Source of the DNA: Gp13-AA77 sp036521995
GTDB taxonomy: Bacteria; Acidobacteriota; Terriglobia; UBA7540
NCBI GenBank assembly: GCA_036521995.1
Contig: DATDGR010000036.1
Location: 1-56,696, forward strand
Direction of reading: 5' to 3'
DNA: 56,696 nt
Below the pieces are notes generated by a model. That model was not told the DNA's origin, did no database searches, and was given only the letters and a program-made list of their open reading frames with translations. Positions 49,781-56,696 of the stretch are shown here, in pieces. The position numbers were made by a program, and so were the translations under genes. How positions within the stretch are numbered: the stretch's first letter is position 1; each line of letters opens with the position of its first letter.

Positions 49781-52414
49781 CTACTCCGGGTTATTGGAAT
49801 TGTCCTCTTCCTTGGGTTCGGGAAGCGGACTCTCTTGCTTTGAGCCGCCGCGCTTGAAGATCGAGAAGATTCTCTTGACCACGCCGGGCCTCTTCTTGTC
49901 CTTACTCGCTTCGGGCGGATCGCCGACAGCAGTCTGAGCGCTCGGATCATCGGTGCTGTAAGCGGTCCCGATTTGGGGAGACTGTGCCGGTTGACCGCCG
50001 GTCTTACCCGCCTCACTTGCAGACGGCCCGCCCAGGCCCAGCAGACGACTGAACACACCTTTCATACCGCCGAGAATGGCAAGGCTGCCGTGAGGTTCGG
50101 TGCCCTCGATGAAAACCTCCTCAGGATAAGCGGCCAACGGAGCGGTGTCGCCCGGGCTGATAGGCGGCAATTGAATGGACGCTGTGATCAAGCCGGGGGG
50201 CTCGCTAAAGCCATGAGCGTCCCGATAGTCCGGCAGCGCCGTGGCCGCCTTCATGAAGTTGGTCCAGACAGGGAGGGCCGAATTCGCTCCCGGGAGGCCA
50301 AGCTCGCGGTTATCATCGTAGCCCACCCACACCACCGCCAGCAGATTGGTGGTAAAGCCCGCGAACCAGCCGTCGTGCGACGTACCAGTCTTGCCGGCCG
50401 CCGGCAGAGCGAAGCCCCGGCTGCGTACTCCTGCTCCCGTGCCATGGTCAATTACGGTCTCCATCAGGTTCACCATCTGATAGGCGACGCGCGGGTCCAG
50501 CACTCGCTTGCGAGCCTCCTCAGGCTGCCAGAGGTCGCGGCCGGAGTCGTCCCGCACTTTCAAGATCAGCCGCTCGCTCGCGTACTCTCCAGAGTTGGCA
50601 AAGATGGTATACGCGTCCGCGATCTCGAGCGGAGTGGCGTCGTAGGAGCCCAAAGCGAGAGCAGGGGTGGCCAGGAGGTCCCGGTTGATCCCCGCGTCGA
50701 CAGCCAGATCTCTAACCCTGCTGTAACCGATCATTTGCGCCAGACTGACGGTGGCGCAGTTGAGCGAATAACTGAGGGCCTCGCGCAACGTAACCGGGCC
50801 GTGGTATTCCTCCTTGTAATTCCGCGGCTCGTAGACCCTGTTGTCGAATTCGAAGGTCGTGGGCTCATCCATCAGAATCGTGGCTGGCGTCACCAGCGGC
50901 TGAGACCCGTTTACGGCCGAACTCAAAGCGGCAGCGTAAACAAAGGGTTTGAAGGACGAGCCTGGCTGGCGTTTGGCCAAGGCATGGTTCAGTTGGCTGA
51001 CGGCGTAGTCGCGGCCGCCGACCAGCGCCCGCACCTCGCCGCTATGGGGATCGAGCACCACCATCGCTACCTGGGGCTGGTTCGGATCGCGGGGCGGCTC
51101 GTCCTTCTTGTGACGGCGGCGGCTGAGCCCGGCATCGACTTCTGCCATGCCTGACTTCACCGCCTCTGAAGCAACCCGCTGCAGGTCCGGATCCAAGGCG
51201 GTGTAGACCCGGTAGCTCTGGGAGATGAGGTCAGTCTCCGAAAACCTTTCCAGCAACTGGTCCTTCACCATATCGACAAAAAAAGGCGCCTGGCTGCCCT
51301 CCACATTCTGCGGGGCCACGCCGAGCGGCGACTGCGCCGCCTCTTGAGCCTGATCCGCGCTGATGAAGTCGTCGTCCTGCATTTCACGCACGACGTAATT
51401 GCGGACGCGCAGCGCCTGCTGGGGATGCCGGTACGGGGAATAGAGGTTAGGGCCGCGAATCAGCGCCGCCAGGAGAGCTGCCTCGGGCAAGGTCAAGCTC
51501 TTGACATCCTTGTTGAAGTAAGATTCCGAGGCAGCGGCGAAGCCGTCGATGGAAAAACTCCCGCGCTGCCCCAGGTAGACTTCATTGGCGTAGAGCTCGA
51601 AGATCTGCTCCTTGCTCAACCGTTGTTCCAGAACGAGCGCCAGGAAAATCTCCTGGATCTTGCGTCCCACGGTCCGCTTCGGGGTCAAAAAGAAATTGCG
51701 TGCGAGCTGCATTGTGAGGGTGCTTCCGCCTTGGAGCCGCTCGTCGGCGCGGACGTCTTTGAAGGCAGCATCGATGATGCGGTAAAAGTTCACGCCGTGG
51801 TGGAAAAAGAAGCGGCGGTCCTCCGCGGCCAGGACCGCGTTCACCAGCACTGCAGGCAGGTCCTGGTAGCGAATCAGCCGGCGCTTGGTACGGCTCTGAT
51901 CGAACAGGGTGGTAATCGGTTCGGGTTCGAGGAGGTATTGGCCGGCAGAACTCTCCTCTCCGTCAACCGTAATGGAGGCGATCTTGCGGCCCTCGAACTC
52001 CACGGTGGCTGCTCCCTCGGCTGCAGGCTGGCCGGCAAAATAGGAGAGAGGACCCGGCCGGATCGCGAGGCGGTCGCCCGCCAGCGTGTAAGTGCCAACT
52101 TTCGATCCGCTTTCGCCCTGTGAGTACAGCCCCCTGCGGAGCCGCGCCGCCACTTCCTCCGGCGTGACGGTCTCACCCACAGTGATGGGCGTAGGAGCGG
52201 AAAAGACCATTGAAGCCCGATTGAAAACCTGTCCACTCAGGCGGGCATCGATCTCACCTGAGAACTGGACGTAGGCTGACACAAAGATGACAGTGCTGAT
52301 CACAAAACAGGCGACGCCGGCGCCCAAGAGGACGTTCTTCCAGCGGCCGACCTTGTCTCCGGCGACTCTCACCCAAAACGGCAGCCGGCTTCGAATGGGT
52401 AACCTAGGTTGCAC
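49781..52414 (-). CDS. class A penicillin-binding protein (PBP1B-like)
   Basis: 877-residue bifunctional peptidoglycan synthase in the inner membrane. One helix at 29-50, then a small domain (55-180) resembling the UB2H region of PBP1B, then glycosyltransferase GT51 with catalytic Glu198 (AAEDRRFFFHHG) and QGGSTLTMQLARN at 228-240. The transpeptidase has SxxK at Ser486 (GSSFK), SxN at 550-552 (SLN) and KTGTS at 675-679. The C-terminal 90 residues are a low-complexity charged tail. A TPR gene follows 71 bp downstream. Confidence 0.95.
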   Translation of the reverse strand: MQPRLPIRSRLPFWVRVAGDKVGRWKNVLLGAGVACFVISTVIFVSAYVQFSGEIDARLSGQVFNRASMVFSAPTPITVGETVTPEEVAARLRRGLYSQGESGSKVGTYTLAGDRLAIRPGPLSYFAGQPAAEGAATVEFEGRKIASITVDGEESSAGQYLLEPEPITTLFDQSRTKRRLIRYQDLPAVLVNAVLAAEDRRFFFHHGVNFYRIIDAAFKDVRADERLQGGSTLTMQLARNFFLTPKRTVGRKIQEIFLALVLEQRLSKEQIFELYANEVYLGQRGSFSIDGFAAASESYFNKDVKSLTLPEAALLAALIRGPNLYSPYRHPQQALRVRNYVVREMQDDDFISADQAQEAAQSPLGVAPQNVEGSQAPFFVDMVKDQLLERFSETDLISQSYRVYTALDPDLQRVASEAVKSGMAEVDAGLSRRRHKKDEPPRDPNQPQVAMVVLDPHSGEVRALVGGRDYAVSQLNHALAKRQPGSSFKPFVYAAALSSAVNGSQPLVTPATILMDEPTTFEFDNRVYEPRNYKEEYHGPVTLREALSYSLNCATVSLAQMIGYSRVRDLAVDAGINRDLLATPALALGSYDATPLEIADAYTIFANSGEYASERLILKVRDDSGRDLWQPEEARKRVLDPRVAYQMVNLMETVIDHGTGAGVRSRGFALPAAGKTGTSHDGWFAGFTTNLLAVVWVGYDDNRELGLPGANSALPVWTNFMKAATALPDYRDAHGFSEPPGLITASIQLPPISPGDTAPLAAYPEEVFIEGTEPHGSLAILGGMKGVFSRLLGLGGPSASEAGKTGGQPAQSPQIGTAYSTDDPSAQTAVGDPPEASKDKKRPGVVKRIFSIFKRGGSKQESPLPEPKEEDNSNNPE

Positions 52415-52445
52415 AACCTACCTCGATGCGCCCGGTCACCAGGGC

Positions 52446-52812
52446 TCAATAACCCCGGCTTTCTGCCGAGGGCGTAAAGTGAATGCTCCAGGTGTAAACC
52501 TTCAGGTCCACCGGTACCGTGTAATCCACGTTGATCTTTACCCGGTCGGCTGCGGCGTCAAACGTCACGAACGTTATCCGCGGTAATCGGCACACCGAGC
52601 TCGTGAGCGTAATGAATCACCTCGGCCTGGACTGCGTCCGGCGCCGGCCTCTCCACGGTGGCCCGAATCGCCCGGTCACGAATGAAATCAGCCAGCTGGG
52701 AATTGTTGAAGTAGACGGGGATGGTCTTCACGCCGGCAAAGATGAGGGCGGCCAGAACGGCCAGAGCAACGATCAGCTTCAGGAGGCCCTCGCCTCGCTC
52801 GGAAAGCGGCAT
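52446..52812 (-). CDS. small membrane-anchored protein, frameshifted near 52563
   Basis: Type IV pilin-like or anchored protein of unknown role. It starts MPLSERGEGLLKLIVALAVLAAL with one helix at about 10-28, followed by KTIPVYFNNSQLADFIRD. The first frame stops at 52558. One base out of frame the sequence goes on convincingly: TFDAAADRVKINVDYTVPVD, then LKVYTWSIHFTPSAESRGY, ending at 52446. One extra G in cgtgacgttt restores the full length of about 121 residues. It lies between proS and the PBP gene on the same strand. DUF4845-like proteins have a similar plan; this is an inference. Confidence 0.6.
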
Positions 52813-52849
52813 GGCTCACCCTCTCCCCCCTCCAGGCCGCGACGAGGTG

Positions 52850-54544
52850 CTAGCAGAGGAGCTGTTGCTTCAGTGTCTCCACCACCTCACTCAGCTTAAC
52901 ATCGTGAACGTGCTTTGTCGAGCGCACCAGGATCTCGGCCCGGCCCTGCTCGAAAGTGCGCCGGCCCAGTGTCACCCGGAAGGGCGCGCCGATCAGATCA
53001 GCGTCCTTGAACTTCACGCCGGGGCGCTCATCACGATCGTCAAAAAGCAGATCGACAGACTGGCTCCGCAGCTCGGCGTAGAGTTCTTCGGCGGCCACGC
53101 GCAGTCTGGCGTCGTCCATGTTGGCGGCCGTCAGGATCACCTCAAAGGGTGCGATGGACCTGGGCAGGAACATGCCATCCTTATCGTGGTTCTGTTCCAC
53201 AGCGGCGGTAAGGATGCGCTCTACCCCAAGGCCATACGAACCCATCACGAGCACCACTTCCTTGCCGCTCGCGTCAAGCACGGTGGCGTGCATGGCCTCG
53301 GAATAGCGCCGGCCCAGCTTGAAGACGTGGCCCAGCTCCACGGCCTTGATCACTTGCAGCGGCTGGCCGCAGCGCACGCAGGGATCGCCCGCTTGCACCA
53401 GGCGCAGATCGTGGTACTCCGCCTTGAAATCGCGGCCGGGAGTTACGTACCGAAGGTGGGTGTCGTTGCGATTGGCGCCCGCCGTCAGGCCGCGCCGTCC
53501 CTCTAGCGCCCTGTCCGCCAAGATGCGTACCCCCGTGAGACCTACCGGGCCCAGCGAGCCCAGGTTCGCACCGTGCAGTTTCAAGGCTTCGTCCGGAGTG
53601 GCGGGACGAAACACGCCGGTGCCGAGCACTGTAGAGAGCTTGATCTCGCTGAGCGTATGATCGCCCCGCAGGAGAATCACCACCGGCTGACTTTCGGCCA
53701 CGTACACCAGCGTCTTGATCATGCGCGCCGGGCTTTCCCCGGTGAATCGCACCAGGTCTTCGATAGTCTTCTGCCCCGGCGTGGGAAAGGGCTCGGGCGC
53801 CTTTTCTTCAGTCGGATCGTCCGCTGGAGCGACGGCGGAAACTGCCTTTTCCAGATTGGCCGCGTAGCCGCAATCCGAGACCGCGATCTGGTCCTCGCCG
53901 GCATCGGTGGGCGCTGTGAACTCGCCTGAGACCGATCCGCCCATCATGCCGGAGAAAGCCTCCACGAATAGCGCCCGGACGCCGCAGCGCTCGCAGATGC
54001 GGCGGTAAGCGTGGACGTGCTTGTCATAACTGACGTCGAGGCCGGCTTCGTCGATATCGAAGGAATAAGAGTCCTTCATGAAGAACTCCCGCAGGCGAAG
54101 CAAGCCTGATTTAGGGCGGGGCTCGTCGCGAAACTTTTCCTGAATTTGATACCAGATCTGCGGAAGCTGCTTATACGATCGCAATTCGCTGCGGGCGATG
54201 TTGGTCATCTCCTCTTCATGCGTGATGCCGAGGCACATCTCGTGCCCGTTGCGATCCTTGAATTTGAAGATGACATCCACCGCGTCCCAGCGTCCGCTTT
54301 CGCGCCATAACTCGGCCGGGTTCAGGACGGGCAGGTGAAACTCCTGGGCCCCGATGGCGTCCATCTCCTCCCGGATAATCTGCATGATCTTCAGCAAGGA
54401 TCGCCGCGCCAAAAAGAGATGGGCATAGATTCCGGCCGAAACCTGGCGGATGTAACCGGCCCGCAACAGCAGACGGTGGCTGGGCGCCTCGGCCTCAGCC
54501 GGTACTTCGCGCAGAGTAGGAATGAAGGCTTGGCTCCAACGCAC
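52850..54544 (-). CDS. proS: prolyl-tRNA synthetase, bacterial type
   Basis: 564-residue class II synthetase that charges tRNA(Pro). Motif 1 region near 50 (IIREEMDAIGAQEFHLPVL), motif 2 FRDEPRPKSGLLRLREFFMKD near 137-157 and motif 3 GSYGLGVERIL near 445 are present. Between motifs 2 and 3 lies the long INS editing domain (about 225-385, FTGESPARMIKTLVYV), which marks the prokaryotic type able to clear mischarged Ala-tRNA. The C-terminal anticodon domain is complete. A 37-bp gap leads to the small membrane protein. Confidence 0.97.
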   Translation of the reverse strand: MRWSQAFIPTLREVPAEAEAPSHRLLLRAGYIRQVSAGIYAHLFLARRSLLKIMQIIREEMDAIGAQEFHLPVLNPAELWRESGRWDAVDVIFKFKDRNGHEMCLGITHEEEMTNIARSELRSYKQLPQIWYQIQEKFRDEPRPKSGLLRLREFFMKDSYSFDIDEAGLDVSYDKHVHAYRRICERCGVRALFVEAFSGMMGGSVSGEFTAPTDAGEDQIAVSDCGYAANLEKAVSAVAPADDPTEEKAPEPFPTPGQKTIEDLVRFTGESPARMIKTLVYVAESQPVVILLRGDHTLSEIKLSTVLGTGVFRPATPDEALKLHGANLGSLGPVGLTGVRILADRALEGRRGLTAGANRNDTHLRYVTPGRDFKAEYHDLRLVQAGDPCVRCGQPLQVIKAVELGHVFKLGRRYSEAMHATVLDASGKEVVLVMGSYGLGVERILTAAVEQNHDKDGMFLPRSIAPFEVILTAANMDDARLRVAAEELYAELRSQSVDLLFDDRDERPGVKFKDADLIGAPFRVTLGRRTFEQGRAEILVRSTKHVHDVKLSEVVETLKQQLLC

Positions 54545-54665
54545 GGACTATCCTTTGGGGTCGCTTGAGCTGAAAAGGGACGAGCCCGACCGAGCGCTCA
54601 GGCCACCAGCAAGTCAATTGGTATTGTTGGGGATGACATCAAGGTTGTCAAGAAACGCGCAGCGC

Positions 54666-56144
54666 TCAAATCCTCCTTCTCGGATGAAAGGGGGGGGTGG
54701 GGGTGGTGTCCCTGATTGAGCTGGCCTCTTCGCGAATCCGCTTCCAGGCCCGTCGCACGTGAGGCAGCTCGGTATTCGTCTGACCGATGCTCATGCGCAG
54801 TGTGAAACGATTATCGAGGCGGGTGTGGGTCAGGTAAAGATCACCACTCCGGTTGAGGCTATCCATCAAAGCCTGGTTCAGGTCGTCGCCTCCCCGGTGC
54901 CTGAAGCATACGAGATTTAGCGGCACGGGTGCGGCCAGCTCAAACTGATCGTCCTCGCGAACCCACGAAGCGAATTGCTGCGCAAGCTCCACATGCCGCC
55001 GGACGTGCCGGCGCAAGCCGTCGACGCCGTAATGGCGGATCACAAACCAGAGCTTCAGCGAGCGGAAGCGGCGGCCGAGCTGGATGTGCCAGTCCCGATA
55101 GTCGATCACTGCGCCCGACTCGGTGGCCTGGTTGCGCAGGTATTCGGGAAGGACGCTCAAAGTGTCGATCAGCGCCTTGCGATCCGCCACGTAGAAACAG
55201 TCGCAATCGAAGTTGGTGAACATCCATTTGTGGGCGTTGAAACAGTAGCTGTCGGCGTATTCCAACCCGTCGTGGATGAACCGAAGTTCCGGACACAGCG
55301 CAGCCGTACCGGACATGGCTGCGTCCACGTGCAGCCAGACGCCGTGTTCGCGACAGATGGCTGCGATTTCCCGCACGGGATCGATGGCGTTCGACGACGT
55401 GGTCCCGACCGTCGCGCACACAAAGCAGGGAGTGCGCCCCGAGTCGCGGTCTTGTCTGATCCGTGCCGCCAGCGCGTCGGCCCGCATGGCGAAGCGCTCG
55501 TCCACTTCAATCAGGCGAAGGCTCTGCAGGCCTAGACCGGCGATCTTCACCGCCTTTTCGATGGAAGAGTGCGCTTGTGCCGACGTGTAGGCCGTCAATC
55601 GCCCGTCGCAGCCCCGTTGGTTCGTGGCGAGGCCGGTGGCGCGCTCCCGGCCCGCGAGCAGAGCGCACAGGGCGGAGCTCGAAGCGGTATCCTGGATAAC
55701 GCCGCCGCCCCGACCTGTCGACAAGAATGTCTCAGGCAGCCCGAGCATCTCTACCAGCCAGTCGAGCACATGCGTCTCGAGCTCGGTGCAAGCCGGACTC
55801 GTCGCCCACAACATGCCTTGGACCCCCAGTCCTGCCGACAGCAGCTCTCCCAGAATCGATGGGAAGGAATTGTTCGAAGGGAAATAGGCGAAGAAATTGG
55901 GCGACTGCCAGTGCGTGACGCCGGGCAGAATCAGCCTCTCGACGTCCGTCAGCATGGTCTCGAAAGGCTCGCCGTGCTCGGGAGCGCGGTTGGGCAGCCG
56001 CTCCCGCATCTCGCCTGGCTTCACTTGCGAGAGCACCGGCAGAGATTCGACGCGCTCGTAATAGTCCGCGATCCAATTGATTACGGCCCTGCCCTGACGG
56101 CGGAACTCGTCCGGTGTCATATGGAAGCTTGTTTTCTCCGGCAT
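54666..56144 (-). CDS. PLP-dependent aromatic amino acid decarboxylase
   Basis: 492-residue group II decarboxylase that removes CO2 from an aromatic L-amino acid such as Tyr, Trp or Phe. The start MPEKTSFHMTPDEFRRQG matches the family N-terminus; an upstream in-frame ATG at 56204 is less likely because the ATG at 56144 follows GTGAGG. Seen: THWQSPNFFAYFPSNNSFPS (substrate and PLP region), the conserved His in AYTSAQAHSSIEKA, the PLP-ring Asp in HVDAAMSG and the Schiff-base Lys in FNAHKWMF. The C-terminal LYLTHTRLDNRFTLRMSIGQ is typical. It stands alone; whether it makes tyramine or tryptamine is unknown. Confidence 0.93.
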   Translation of the reverse strand: MPEKTSFHMTPDEFRRQGRAVINWIADYYERVESLPVLSQVKPGEMRERLPNRAPEHGEPFETMLTDVERLILPGVTHWQSPNFFAYFPSNNSFPSILGELLSAGLGVQGMLWATSPACTELETHVLDWLVEMLGLPETFLSTGRGGGVIQDTASSSALCALLAGRERATGLATNQRGCDGRLTAYTSAQAHSSIEKAVKIAGLGLQSLRLIEVDERFAMRADALAARIRQDRDSGRTPCFVCATVGTTSSNAIDPVREIAAICREHGVWLHVDAAMSGTAALCPELRFIHDGLEYADSYCFNAHKWMFTNFDCDCFYVADRKALIDTLSVLPEYLRNQATESGAVIDYRDWHIQLGRRFRSLKLWFVIRHYGVDGLRRHVRRHVELAQQFASWVREDDQFELAAPVPLNLVCFRHRGGDDLNQALMDSLNRSGDLYLTHTRLDNRFTLRMSIGQTNTELPHVRRAWKRIREEASSIRDTTPTPPFHPRRRI

Positions 56145-56248
56145 GTGCCTCACCTTCGAACCGGTGGCACGGGGTGTGAAGCCCGTGCCACGCGTCATGA
56201 ACATCTTGGCTTATCCCCGCGACCCGCTGTACCCGGCTAAAAGCGCAA

Positions 56249-56696
56249 TCATAGCGTCTTGATGTACTCAAACAAAGGCATTCCAAAGAGGTCAGCGACC
56301 AGACCAGAGCGGCGAAATCCGCGCTTCTCGTAGAAACTGATCGCTCGCTGGAGCGGCTCGGTGGTGTCGAGGCTGATCCTTGAGCACTTCCGCTCGCACA
56401 ACTCCGCTTCCACGTGATCGAGCAAGCGGCCGGCGACCCCATGCCCCTGCCACTCGGGTCGGACCGCCATGCTGCGAAGGTGGCCTTCCCCGGCACTCAC
56501 CACGCTGCATCCTACTGTACCGACCACGTCACCCGACCCGCTGGTCGCCACCAACATGAGCATGGTTTCGAGTGCGCCGAGCAAGCGTGTCCGGTGTCAT
56601 CACGGTGTCGGCATAGGCCTCGGCCGAATAGCTGACCTCATAGGCTGCAAAGGCCGACCGCAGGCAGTCGAGAACGGAGTCGGTATCCGCTTTGGT
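56249..56696 (-). CDS. GNAT-family N-acetyltransferase, N-terminus outside window, frameshifted near 56571
   Basis: Acetyl-CoA-dependent acyltransferase. The acetyl-CoA pyrophosphate loop is clear in RSMAVRPEWQGHGVAGRLLDH, and the C-terminal FYEKRGFRRSG is the usual last strand and helix. From the window edge, the sequence on the minus strand reads ADTDSVLDCLRSAFAAYE, a plausible GNAT start, then shifts frame near 56571 (one extra A in cgcactcg) to join LETMLMLVATSGSGDVVGTVGC. The part beyond 56696 is missing. Substrate unknown. Confidence 0.75.

Noticed and set aside
1..56696. tRNA, rRNA and CRISPR features
   Set aside because: I scanned for T-loop-like GTTCGA words, rRNA signatures and regularly spaced repeats. 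Hits were inside coding genes, and the repeats present are degenerate and unevenly spaced.

Overview
The window is high-GC DNA from a free-living Gram-negative bacterium, most likely an acidobacterium (Acidobacteriota). This rests on gene content: a VWFA-type secreted protein of the acidobacterial kind, a combined bc/caa3 respiratory operon, several secreted beta-propeller and beta-barrel proteins, and a PIG-L protein with long N-terminal Ig-like regions. I could not run searches, so the taxon is an inference. No rRNA or tRNA gene and no CRISPR array was seen.

Layout. 1-4.6 kb: the 3' part of an arylsulfatase and a SphA-like outer-membrane protein (both with one apparent +1 frameshift), then small secreted proteins of unknown role, including a 12-cysteine peptide. 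4.9-10.3 kb: a sialidase-fold secreted protein, a DegT-family aminotransferase, an exported-type aldo/keto reductase and a VWA protein. 10.5-12.7 kb: accessory DNA with two transposase remnants around a SugE-type guanidinium exporter, plus a run of degenerate repeats. 12.7-18.2 kb: a SpoIIE-type phosphatase, a PIG-L deacetylase, the scar of a deleted urease operon (start of ureB joined to the end of ureD), a sugar isomerase/epimerase and an SDR enzyme. 18.3-25.2 kb: a Crp/Fnr regulator, the dciA-like/gatC/gatA operon, maf, and a three-gene set joining a CYTH-like protein to two half-size chromate transporters. 25.3-33.9 kb: one minus-strand respiratory operon read coxB, coxA, coxC, membrane subunit, diheme cytochrome c, Rieske protein, cytochrome b-c fusion, ctaG. 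34.1-38.3 kb: a GH63/GH13 glycosidase pair. 38.3-48.9 kb: a SemiSWEET-like transporter, a DUF481 barrel protein, a seven-heme TPR cytochrome, zwf, tkt and a 535-residue protein of unknown function. This block is bounded by a 91-bp inverted repeat pair of about 87% identity. 48.9-56.7 kb: a TPR protein, a class A PBP, a frameshifted small membrane protein, proS, an aromatic-amino-acid decarboxylase and a partial GNAT acetyltransferase.

How the genes work together. The respiratory operon encodes quinol oxidation (Rieske/cytochrome b-c), electron transfer (diheme c) and oxygen reduction (caa3 oxidase) as one transcription unit. Zwf and Tkt feed the pentose phosphate pathway. GatC and GatA, with GatB elsewhere, make Gln-tRNA or Asn-tRNA.

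The most unusual signal is at 46730-46840. Just upstream of the 535-residue gene lies a 107-nt cloverleaf: a closing stem of 15 Watson-Crick pairs with one bulge, and three hairpin arms. Its 3' closing strand contains the only good ribosome-binding site of the gene, which looks like a structured cis-regulatory RNA or the folded end of an unclassified mobile element.

Four genes (near positions 828, 1947, 52563 and 56571) appear broken by single extra bases. These may be assembly errors and should be checked before the genes are called dead.
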